A stretch of 7,446 nucleotides of DNA from DATBIS01 sp036556805 (GTDB taxonomy: Bacteria; Actinomycetota; UBA4738; HRBIN12), in NCBI GenBank assembly GCA_036556805.1, contig DATBIS010000139.1, positions 1 to 7,446 on the forward strand. The letters are read 5' to 3'. Shown here piece by piece: positions 1-5,640 of this stretch. Position 1 is the first letter of the stretch. Every line of letters starts with the position of its first letter. Position numbers and translations under genes: made by a program. Under the pieces are notes generated by a model. The model did no database searches. It worked only from the letters and a program-made list of their open reading frames with translations, and was not told the origin of the DNA.

Positions 1-1
1 C

Positions 2-103
2 GGCGACGGCGTGGGCGCGAACGACGTGTCGTTCCTGGAGTCGTTCCCGTACGTGGCCTACCCGCACGCCGGGTCGCACGCGGACGTGCACGTCCCGTCG
101 TAA
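2..103 (+). CDS. C-terminal end of a DUF4331-type protein (partial)
   Basis: Only the last 33 codons and a TAA stop lie in the window; the gene begins to the left. The visible peptide starts GDGVGANDVSFLESFPYVAY and continues PHAGSHADVHVPS. A 'GDGV.AND..F...FPYLA.PH' ending is what I recall for DUF4331 proteins, an exported family of unknown function. The assignment rests on this short tail plus context: a TPR gene and a metal-permease gene follow on the same strand, a grouping I associate with DUF4331 genes. The stop is followed after 10 nt by a strong hairpin. Nothing can be said about its start, signal peptide or full length. Confidence 0.6.
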   Translation, partial: GDGVGANDVSFLESFPYVAYPHAGSHADVHVPS

Positions 104-113
104 CGAAGGCGAA

Positions 114-141
114 GGGGGCCCGGCCGGAAGGCCGGGCCCCC
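114..141 (+). terminator. Perfect 12-bp hairpin after the DUF4331-like gene
   Basis: Arms 114-125 and 130-141 are exact reverse complements, all G/C, closing a GGAA loop (126-129) of the GNRA tetraloop type. It sits 10 nt after the stop of the upstream gene and 9 nt before the Shine-Dalgarno of the next. No T-tract follows, so it is not a classical intrinsic terminator. It could attenuate read-through, protect the 3' end of the upstream mRNA, or act as a U-less terminator of the kind proposed for high-GC bacteria. Confidence 0.6.
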
Positions 142-150
142 GACCACCGA

Positions 151-156
151 GGGAGG
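151..156 (+). promoter_or_regulatory. Shine-Dalgarno of the TPR gene
   Basis: GGGAGG lies 5 nt upstream of the ATG at 162 and fixes that start. It is notable because the plus-strand genes from 4202 onward have no such site. Confidence 0.75.
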
Positions 157-161
157 CGAGC

Positions 162-1487
162 ATGCGGCAGGCGGCGAGGCTGGGAGCGGCGACGGCGATG
201 GCCGTCGCGCTCTTCGTGCTCGCCGGCCTCGGGCTCTTCCGGGCCACCTCGGCCGAGGAGGCCCGACGGATCGGCGCGGGGGGCGCCGACGCGTTCGCGG
301 GTCCCGCGAACGGCTCGCTCGAGGCGGCGATCGCCTCGCTGCAGGCGCGAGTCCGCGCCGAGCCCACCGACTGGCGCGCGCTCGCGACGCTCGGCCTCGC
401 GTACGTGCAGCAGGCGCGCGTCACCGCCGACCCGAGCTTCTACCCGAAGGCCGACGGGGTGCTCGGCGAGTCCCTCGATCTCAACACCGACGACAACATC
501 GACGGAGCCGTCGCGATGGGCGCGCTTGCGGCCGCCCGCCACGACTTCGCCGGCGCGCTCGCCTGGGGCGAGCGCGCGCGAGCGATCGACCCGTACCACG
601 CCGCGGCGTTCGGCGTGATCGGGGACGCACAGATCGAGCTCGGCCGGTACGACGAGGCCTTCGCGACCTTCCAGCGCATGGTCGACCTTCGCCCGGACCT
701 CTCGTCGCTCTCGCGGGTCTCGTACGCGCGCGAGCTCGTGGGCGACGTGACCGGCGCGGTCGAGGCGATGGAGCGAGCGAAGCGCTACGCGAGCGACGCG
801 TCGGACCGCGCGTGGGCGTGCTACCAGCTCGGCGAGCTCGCGTTCAACCGCGGTGACCTTCGGGCCGCGGCCGCGCAGTACCGCGAGGGCGTCGCGCTCG
901 CGAAGACGTTCGTGCCGAACGCGGCGGGGCTCGCGAAGGTCGCGTGGGCGCGCGGCGACCTCGACGCGGCGATCAGCGGCTACGAGGAGGTCACCGCGCG
1001 ATACCCGTCGCCCGAATACGTGATCGCGCTCGGCGACCTGTACCGGCAGGCCGGGCGCGACGACCTCGCCGCGCAGCAGGACGGGTTGCTCGACGCCGAG
1101 GAGTCCCTGCTCCGGGCGAGCGGCGTGAACGTGGATCTCGAGCAGGCGCTCTTCGACGCCGGTCACGGGGATCCGCGCGGCGGCCTCGCGGCCGCGCGGG
1201 CCGAGTGGGATCGCCGTCACAGCGTGCAGGTCGCCGACGCGCTCGCGTGGGCGCTGCACGAGAACGGCCGCGACCGGGAGGCCGCGCGCTACGCGAGCCT
1301 CGCGATGCGCCTGGGGACGCGAAGCGCCCTGTTCGCGTTCCACGCCGGCATGATCCAGCGGTCCCTCGGCAACCTCGAGGCCGCGCACATGCTGCTCACG
1401 CGCGCCCACGAGATCAACCCCTTCTTCTCGATCCAGTACGCGCCGGTGCTCGAGCACGCGCTCGCACGGCTGGGAGGTCCCGCGTGA
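162..1487 (+). CDS. Exported or membrane-anchored TPR protein
   Basis: A 441-residue protein. Residues 1-31 are a basic start (MRQAAR) and a hydrophobic stretch, that is, a signal peptide or N-terminal anchor, so the rest should lie outside the membrane. The mature part is almost entirely helical TPR repeats; clear ones are near 112-145, 147-180 (GRYDEAFATF core, ending DLRPD), 215-248 and 388-421, with weaker ones between. TPR arrays bind other proteins and have no catalytic motif; none is seen here. The ATG is supported by GGGAGG 5 nt upstream. The gene follows the DUF4331-like gene and its stop overlaps the permease start (GTGA), indicating translational coupling with the transporter. A likely role is an extracytoplasmic scaffold for the DUF4331 protein or the permease N-domain; this is inferred from context. 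The family is clear, the partner is not. Confidence 0.85.
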   Translation: MRQAARLGAATAMAVALFVLAGLGLFRATSAEEARRIGAGGADAFAGPANGSLEAAIASLQARVRAEPTDWRALATLGLAYVQQARVTADPSFYPKADGVLGESLDLNTDDNIDGAVAMGALAAARHDFAGALAWGERARAIDPYHAAAFGVIGDAQIELGRYDEAFATFQRMVDLRPDLSSLSRVSYARELVGDVTGAVEAMERAKRYASDASDRAWACYQLGELAFNRGDLRAAAAQYREGVALAKTFVPNAAGLAKVAWARGDLDAAISGYEEVTARYPSPEYVIALGDLYRQAGRDDLAAQQDGLLDAEESLLRASGVNVDLEQALFDAGHGDPRGGLAAARAEWDRRHSVQVADALAWALHENGRDREAARYASLAMRLGTRSALFAFHAGMIQRSLGNLEAAHMLLTRAHEINPFFSIQYAPVLEHALARLGGPA

Positions 1488-2899
1488 TCCGGCGCGTCGC
1501 CGTCGTCGTCGCGATCGCGGCGATCGTCGCCCTGTGGCCCGTCGTGGCGTTCGCGCATCCACTGGGGAACTTCACGATCAACCACTACGCCGGCCTCGAG
1601 GTGGCGGCCGGCGAGATCCGCGTGGTCTATGCGCTCGACGTCGCGGAGATCCCCACGTATCAGCTGCGGTCGACGATCGATGCCGACGCGGACGGCACCA
1701 TGGAACCCGCGGAGCTCGCGGCCTGGTCCGCGACGAAGTCGAGGGAGCTCCTCGGCGGCCTCGCGATCACGCTCGACGGCCGCGCCGTCGCCCTGCGGAC
1801 CACGTGCGCGACCGCATCGCTCGGATCGGGTCAAGCGGGCCTCGCCATCCTCCGCTTCGACGGCGTCTTCGTGGGCGACGTGCCGGCTTCGGGCCGCGTG
1901 ACGTTCGCCGACGCGAACGATCCCGACCGGGCGGGCTGGCGCGAGGTCACCGCCGTGGGCGTGAACGGCGTGGCCTTGCAGGGGTCCGACGTGCCCGCGT
2001 CGAGCGCGAGCGACGAGCTCCGCCGGTATCCGACCGATCTGCTGCGGAGCCCACTCGCGGTCACGAAGGCGTCCTTCGACTTCGGCCCGGGTGCCTCCGA
2101 CGCGACGCCGTCCCTTGCGTGCGGCGGCGCGACGACGGCCGGCGAACGTCCCGGTGTGGAGGGTGGGGCGTTCGCCGGCCTCCTCGACGACACGGGCCCC
2201 GGCCTCGTGGCGCTCGCGCTGGTGCTCGCCGTCGGCCTCGGCGCGTGGCACGCGCTGCTTCCGGGCCACGGGAAGACGCTGATGGCCGCCTACATGGTCG
2301 GCTCGGAGGCGCGCGTGCGGCAGGCGATCGCGGTGGGCTCGGCGGTCGCCGTCATGCACACGGCGTCGGTGCTCGCACTGGGGTTGCTGGTCTTCACGCT
2401 CGAGCGCACGTTCACGCCGGAGGCGCTCTATCCGTGGCTCGGCCTGGTCTCGGGGCTCGTGGCGATCGGGCTCGGCGCATCGCTCCTGATCGCCCGCCTC
2501 TCGGCGTGGGCGGCGAGCCGCCATCACGACCGTCACCACGACCACGGGCACCCGCACGCGCACGAGCTGCCGGCCGGTGTGTCGCCGACCTCCCGGCGTG
2601 GCCTGATGGCGCTCGCGCTCGCCGGCGGCATCCTGCCGTCACCGACCGCCCTCGTCGTGCTCGCGGGTTCGATCCAGGCGCACCGCGTGGCGTACGGAGT
2701 CGTGTTGATCCTCGCGTTCAGCGCGGGCCTCGCCGTGGCGCTCGTCGCGGTGGGGCTCGGCGCGCTCCGGGCGCGCGAGACGATGGCGAGGCGGCTCTCG
2801 ACGTCGTGGGGTCGGTTGATCCCGGTGCTGTCGGCGGGTGCGATCGCGGGGGTCGGGGTGTTCCTCGCGATCCGCGGCGTGGGTCAGATCGCGCTCTAG
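1484..2899 (+). CDS. NicO/RcnA-type nickel/cobalt permease with extracytoplasmic N-terminal domain
   Basis: A 471-residue protein starting at a GTG that overlaps the TPR stop. Residues 1-24 are a signal peptide ending AFA; the mature protein begins HPLGNFTINHY, a typical opening of this actinobacterial transporter group. A soluble domain follows to about 230, with an EF-hand-like loop at 66-77 (D66, D68, D70, G71, E77). The membrane part has about six helices (roughly 237-255, 277-300, 312-335, 375-395, 402-427, 445-463). Family motifs are WH at 255-256, PGHGK at 260-264, H292 in a MHTAS segment, and GGILPSPTALVV from 381, where relatives I recall have PCP. A histidine-rich cytoplasmic loop (347-360) is suited to metal binding. 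The family moves Ni2+ or Co2+ across the inner membrane; direction and metal cannot be told from sequence. A longer open frame upstream is the TPR gene read in the wrong frame. Confidence 0.85.
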   Translation: MIRRVAVVVAIAAIVALWPVVAFAHPLGNFTINHYAGLEVAAGEIRVVYALDVAEIPTYQLRSTIDADADGTMEPAELAAWSATKSRELLGGLAITLDGRAVALRTTCATASLGSGQAGLAILRFDGVFVGDVPASGRVTFADANDPDRAGWREVTAVGVNGVALQGSDVPASSASDELRRYPTDLLRSPLAVTKASFDFGPGASDATPSLACGGATTAGERPGVEGGAFAGLLDDTGPGLVALALVLAVGLGAWHALLPGHGKTLMAAYMVGSEARVRQAIAVGSAVAVMHTASVLALGLLVFTLERTFTPEALYPWLGLVSGLVAIGLGASLLIARLSAWAASRHHDRHHDHGHPHAHELPAGVSPTSRRGLMALALAGGILPSPTALVVLAGSIQAHRVAYGVVLILAFSAGLAVALVAVGLGALRARETMARRLSTSWGRLIPVLSAGAIAGVGVFLAIRGVGQIAL

Positions 2900-2900
2900 G

Positions 2901-2920
2901 GCTCCGTTAGGCCGCGGAGC
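2901..2920. terminator. Weak inverted repeat at the convergent junction
   Basis: GCTCCG (2901-2906) pairs with CGGAGC (2915-2920) around an 8-nt loop that contains the anti-sigma stop codon. The gap between the permease and anti-sigma stops is only 7 bp, so any terminator for either must overlap coding sequence. The stem is only 6 bp and no T-tract is present, so a bidirectional terminator is possible but unproven. Confidence 0.25.
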
Positions 2921-3593
2921 TCCAGGTCTCGTCGACCGGCTCGGTGTGCGCCGATCCCGCCGGCACCTCGTCCACGAGCACCTTGTCGATGCGGGCGGAG
3001 TCGGCCGGGCAGGCGAGGATCACGCGCCCGTCCACGGGCCGGAAGTCCGCGCAGAACGTGTAGGTCGATCCCGACACCAGCCACACCCGCCAGACCATGT
3101 CCGGGCCCGGTTCGGGGACACCGGTGCCGTACAGCCAGAGCTCCTCGATACCGGGCCGGCCGTACTCGGTGACCGGACCGACGGGCACCTGGCGCGTGTC
3201 CGGCTGCTGTGAGAACTCGACGAACTGCTGGGCGAGAGCGGCTTGCCTCCGTGCGTCGCTCGCTTGCATCCCCTGGGTCACCGCGAGCCCTCCCAGACCG
3301 AGCACCGCGACGACGCTCGCGGCGGCCGCGAACAGCACGGCCGGTCGCCGGCGCGGAGCCGGCACCTCGAGCTCGCGGTGCAGGCGAGGCAGCAACACGT
3401 CGGGCGCTGCGATCGGCGCCGGCTCGAGCGCGAGGTCGGCGGCAACGTCCCGGTAGCCGGCGAGCGCGTCGCGGCACCTCGCGCACCCGGGCACGTGCTC
3501 GGAGAGCAGGCGGTCGGCCTCGCGCGCGTCCTCACCGGAGAGCGAGCGGAGCACGTAGCCCGCGAGCAGCTCCTCGATCGCCTCGTGCTCCAA
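2907..3593 (-). CDS. Membrane anti-sigma factor, zinc-type, RskA-like
   Basis: A 228-residue protein. The cytoplasmic N-terminal part has a zinc anti-sigma (ZAS/zf-HC2-like) motif H-x3-C-x2-C at H33, C37 and C40, preceded by the LLAGYVLRSLSGEDA helix. One transmembrane helix spans about 85-105. The extracytoplasmic C-terminal part has the RskA-like core (ELWLYGTG, then MVWRVWLVSG) and two cysteines, C181 and C195, which could form a disulfide. Such proteins hold an ECF sigma factor inactive until a signal outside the membrane triggers regulated proteolysis. Two TTG codons could start it. The one at 3599 overlaps the sigma stop but has the GAGAGG site only 1 nt away; the one at 3593 has it at 7 nt and is preferred here. 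It is coupled to the sigma gene and converges on the permease. Confidence 0.85.
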   Translation of the reverse strand: MEHEAIEELLAGYVLRSLSGEDAREADRLLSEHVPGCARCRDALAGYRDVAADLALEPAPIAAPDVLLPRLHRELEVPAPRRRPAVLFAAAASVVAVLGLGGLAVTQGMQASDARRQAALAQQFVEFSQQPDTRQVPVGPVTEYGRPGIEELWLYGTGVPEPGPDMVWRVWLVSGSTYTFCADFRPVDGRVILACPADSARIDKVLVDEVPAGSAHTEPVDETWSSAA

Positions 3594-3595
3594 GC

Positions 3596-4180
3596 TCAAT
3601 CCTCTCGGTAGAGCTCGCGGCGCAGCTTCCTCATGGCCGCGAGCGTCCTGGTCTTCACGGTCCCGAGTGGGATGCCGAGCTCCTCGGCGATCGAGACCTG
3701 AGTCTTTCCCTGGAAGTACGCCATCTCGAGCACCTGCCGTTGCTCCGGAGGCAGCGTTCGGAGGGCATCTCGGACCTCCTGGCGCCTCGAGGAGAGGAAG
3801 GTTTCCTCGACCACGTCGTCCGCAACATCTTCGCCACGGAGCGGCTCGAGGTTCGAGGCACGCTCGGACCGCTTCCGGAGCCGATCCTCGCGCCGAACCG
3901 TGTCGACGGCCCGGTGGTGAACGAGCGCGAGGAAGAAGCTCCGGAACGGGCCGCGCGCGGGATCGTACGCCTCGGGTGCTCGCCAGAGGGCGAGGAACGC
4001 GTCGTGCACCACGTCCTGGGCGAGCACCTGCTGGCCGGTGAGGCGAAACGCGAGCCCGTAGGCGGGCCCCGCGTAGCGCCGGTAGAGATCGTCGAACGCG
4101 CCCCGGTCGCCGGCCGCCAGCCTCCGATGGAGCTCCAGGTCGTCGAGGTCGCCCCCTTGCACGGCCACAGTCTCTCGCAC
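3596..4180 (-). CDS. ECF-family RNA polymerase sigma factor (SigK-like)
   Basis: A 194-residue protein from the GTG chosen here. Region 2 (about 29-98) includes QDVVHDAFLALWR at 55-67, which binds core RNA polymerase, and continues through YDPARGPFRSFFLALVHHRAVDTVRRE, the -10 recognition part. Region 4 (about 136-194) has LPPEQRQVLEMAYFQGKTQ and the helix-turn-helix IAEELGIPLGTVKTR that reads the -35 element. No region 3 is present, as expected for ECF factors. The start is uncertain. A TTG at 4249 would make 217 residues and overlap the glutaredoxin gene on the other strand by 48 bp. GTG 4180 has GGAGG 14 nt upstream; GTG 4162 has GAGAG 9 nt upstream and would give 188 residues. Conserved sequence begins well after all of these. 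The protein has no cysteine, so redox sensing, if any, lies in the anti-sigma factor. Confidence 0.88.
   Translation of the reverse strand: MRETVAVQGGDLDDLELHRRLAAGDRGAFDDLYRRYAGPAYGLAFRLTGQQVLAQDVVHDAFLALWRAPEAYDPARGPFRSFFLALVHHRAVDTVRREDRLRKRSERASNLEPLRGEDVADDVVEETFLSSRRQEVRDALRTLPPEQRQVLEMAYFQGKTQVSIAEELGIPLGTVKTRTLAAMRKLRRELYRED
3601..3606 (-). promoter_or_regulatory. Ribosome binding site that decides the anti-sigma start
   Basis: On the minus strand GAGAGG lies 7 nt before the TTG at 3593 but only 1 nt before the TTG at 3599. It lies within the last codons of the sigma gene, consistent with coupled translation of sigma and anti-sigma. Confidence 0.5.
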
Positions 4181-4188
4181 GCCGTCGG

Positions 4189-4194
4189 TACCAT
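4189..4194 (+). promoter_or_regulatory. -10 box (TACCAT) of a probable leaderless glutaredoxin-like gene
   Basis: TACCAT fits the TANNNT -10 consensus and ends 7 nt before the GTG at 4202, so transcription would begin at or next to the start codon. No Shine-Dalgarno precedes that GTG. No convincing -35 element is seen at 16-19 nt. Confidence 0.4.
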
Positions 4195-4201
4195 CCTCCG
4201 C

Positions 4202-4435
4202 GTGCGTGTCGTCCTGTACTCCCGGCCCCGCTGCGGACTCTGCGACCAAGCCCGCGCCGTGATCCGGGCCGAGCTCGGGCGGTCGACGTTCGACTTCGAG
4301 GAGATCGATGTCGAGTCCGACGATGCGCTCGAGCTGGAGTACGGGATCCGCATCCCGGTCGTCCTGGTGGACGGGGAGGAGCGGTTCGAGATCAGCGTGG
4401 ATCCCGCCGCGTTCGCCGCGCTCGTGCGTGCTTGA
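4202..4435 (+). CDS. Glutaredoxin-like thiol-disulfide protein
   Basis: A 77-residue protein, about the usual length for the short glutaredoxin-family (DUF836-like) proteins of Actinobacteria. It opens with a beta strand MRVVLYSRP leading into the redox motif C11-G-L-C14, followed by helix DQARAVIRAEL. A cis-proline segment of the thioredoxin fold is at RIPVVLVDG (P52), and a closing helix is at AAFAALV. The family exchanges thiols and disulfides in the cytoplasm; the reductant and partner are unknown. The GTG start removes a long arginine-rich upstream extension that is only the antisense of the sigma and anti-sigma genes. It runs divergently from the sigma gene and is followed after 73 nt by rex, an order familiar in Actinobacteria. 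A TANNNT box directly upstream suggests leaderless transcription. Confidence 0.8.
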   Translation: MRVVLYSRPRCGLCDQARAVIRAELGRSTFDFEEIDVESDDALELEYGIRIPVVLVDGEERFEISVDPAAFAALVRA

Positions 4436-4472
4436 GCCTCGGGTAGGCCACGCACCGCGGTCGCTCGTGCAC

Positions 4473-4502
4473 TTGTGAACGGCCGATCCCGCGCGCTACC
4501 CT
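4473..4502 (+). promoter_or_regulatory. rex promoter with -35, -10 and overlapping Rex half-operator
   Basis: TTGTGA (4473-4478) as -35 and TACCCT (4497-4502) as -10 are 18 nt apart, and the -10 ends 6 nt before the rex ATG, so the mRNA would be leaderless. The -35 lies within TTGTGAAC (4473-4480), matching the left half of the Rex operator consensus TTGTGAA-N6-TTCACAA. The right half expected at 4485-4492 matches only about 4 of 8 positions. Binding of Rex here would block RNA polymerase, giving autoregulation. Confidence 0.5.
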
Positions 4503-4508
4503 CTCTCG

Positions 4509-5216
4509 ATGGCGCCCCGGCGGAGCTCCCACGGCGGAGATCGATCGATCCCCGAGGCCACCGTCGGCCGGCTGCCCGTCTACCTCCGCGCGCTCGTCGA
4601 TCTCGCGGAGTCGGGGGCGGCCACCGTCTCGTCCGAGGCGCTCGCCGACGCCGCGGGTGTGAACAGCGCGAAGGTGCGCAAGGACCTCTCGCACCTCGGG
4701 TCGTACGGCACGCGCGGCGTGGGATACGACGTGGCCTACCTCATCCACCAGGTACGCAGGGAGCTGGGGCTCACCCAGCACTGGGCGATCGCGATCGCCG
4801 GCGTCGGGAACCTCGGCCACGCGCTCGCGAACTACAAGGGCTTCGCCGAACGAGGCTTCCGTGTGGCAGCGCTCGTCGACGTCGATGCATCGAAGATCGG
4901 CGAGCGCATCGCCGGCACGGTGGTGAGCCAGCTCGACGACCTTCCTCAGCTCGTCCGGGAACACGATGTGGCGATCGGGGTTCTCGCGACGCCCGCCACC
5001 GCCGCGCAGGAGGTCGCCGACCGGATGGTCGAGGCCGGTATCAGGTCGATCCTGAACTTCGCCCCGGCCGTGATCTCGGTGCCGGCGGGCGTGTCCGTGC
5101 GCAAGGTGGACCTCGCGATCGAGCTGCAGATCCTCGCGTACTACGAGCAGCGAAAGGCGACGCTCGCCGAGGTCAAGCGTCGCGGGCGCGCGGTCGCCGA
5201 CCTCGCGAGGCTCTGA
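4509..5216 (+). CDS. rex: Redox-sensing transcriptional repressor Rex
   Basis: A 235-residue protein, slightly longer than typical because of about a dozen extra N-terminal residues before IPEATVGRLPVYLRAL. The winged-helix DNA-binding domain covers about 14-85, with recognition segment VNSAKVRKDLSHLGSYGTRGVGY (51-73) as in known Rex proteins. The Rossmann domain starts near 92 with G98-V-G100-N-L-G103, and VDVD (123-126) contacts the NADH adenosine ribose. A C-terminal helix (QILAYYEQRKATLAEVKRR) swaps between subunits in the dimer. Rex binds DNA when NAD+ dominates and lets go when NADH rises, controlling respiration and fermentation genes. The ATG has no Shine-Dalgarno but follows a -10 box by 6 nt. 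In Streptomyces coelicolor rex is followed by hemACD; here a DCC-family gene follows instead. Confident assignment. Confidence 0.96.
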   Translation: MAPRRSSHGGDRSIPEATVGRLPVYLRALVDLAESGAATVSSEALADAAGVNSAKVRKDLSHLGSYGTRGVGYDVAYLIHQVRRELGLTQHWAIAIAGVGNLGHALANYKGFAERGFRVAALVDVDASKIGERIAGTVVSQLDDLPQLVREHDVAIGVLATPATAAQEVADRMVEAGIRSILNFAPAVISVPAGVSVRKVDLAIELQILAYYEQRKATLAEVKRRGRAVADLARL

Positions 5217-5227
5217 CCGCTCCGCCG

Positions 5228-5233
5228 TAGCAT
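5228..5233 (+). promoter_or_regulatory. -10 box (TAGCAT) of a probable leaderless DCC gene
   Basis: TAGCAT fits TANNNT and ends 6 nt before the GTG at 5240, the same spacing as at rex. There is no Shine-Dalgarno in the 23-nt gap after rex. The -35 would fall in the end of rex and is not recognisable, so this may only boost an operon transcript. Confidence 0.35.
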
Positions 5234-5239
5234 CGTTCC

Positions 5240-5626
5240 GTGGCGACGACCGTGCTGTTCGACGCGGGCTGCGGGTTCTGCCGCTGGTCGACGAACAAGA
5301 TCCGGTCTTGGGATCGACGAAAGCATCTCCGGTTCGTGCCTTTGCAGTCGGATGAGGCGAATGACCTGCTCGCAGGCGTGGATCCCGAGCGTCGTTCGAC
5401 GTCGTGGCACCTGGTCGACGCGTCCGGCCGGGTGTATTCGGCGGGCGCCGCGGTCTCTCCGCTTCTGCGTCAGCTCCCTCTTGGGCGGGCGCCGGCTTGG
5501 GTCGTCGAGCGGGCGCCCGGTCTTGCGGATCGGGCCTATGAGGCGGTGGCGCGGAACCGGGACCGGCTGGGGCGCATCGTCGGAGAGCGCGCGTGTCGCG
5601 TCGACCCGAGTTCGTCGAAGAGGTGA
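5240..5626 (+). CDS. DCC-family (DUF393) thiol-disulfide oxidoreductase
   Basis: A 128-residue protein, about the normal length for the family. It opens with VLFDAGCGFCRWS, containing the defining D8-x2-C11-x2-C14 motif after a first beta strand; this is a thioredoxin-like CxxC site. Further family features are a basic segment followed by FVPLQS (a second strand), HLVDASGRVYSAGAAVSPLLRQL (about 55-77, the conserved 'G..y.G..A...ll..l' part), and a C-terminal region like AYEAVARNRDRLGR. The physiological substrate of the family is not established. It follows rex on the same strand. About 26 of 128 codons end in A or T against about 21 of 235 in rex, so codon use is looser than in its neighbours. 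It converges with the respiratory operon, 14 nt between stops. Confidence 0.88.
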   Translation: MATTVLFDAGCGFCRWSTNKIRSWDRRKHLRFVPLQSDEANDLLAGVDPERRSTSWHLVDASGRVYSAGAAVSPLLRQLPLGRAPAWVVERAPGLADRAYEAVARNRDRLGRIVGERACRVDPSSSKR

Positions 5627-5640
5627 TCGGTGTTCTGGGG

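Noticed and set aside
2..40. EF-hand or dockerin-like loop in the DUF4331 tail (DGVGAND)
   Set aside because: The acidic residues do not fall at loop positions 1, 3, 5 and 12; only the DUF4331-like resemblance holds.
944..1483. Upstream extension of the permease frame to 944
   Set aside because: The added 180 residues are arginine/alanine-rich low complexity and lie fully within the TPR gene. The signal peptide begins right at the GTG at 1484.
1289..2563. Long minus-strand open frame (424 codons) under the TPR and permease genes
   Set aside because: The product is arginine/histidine-rich with no domain and no hydrophobic order. It is the antisense of two well-supported genes in high-GC DNA.
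4191..4196. CCATCC, resembling the -35 of SigK-type promoters, on the plus strand before the glutaredoxin-like gene
   Set aside because: No matching CGAAT-like -10 lies 16-18 nt downstream; that position is already inside the coding sequence.
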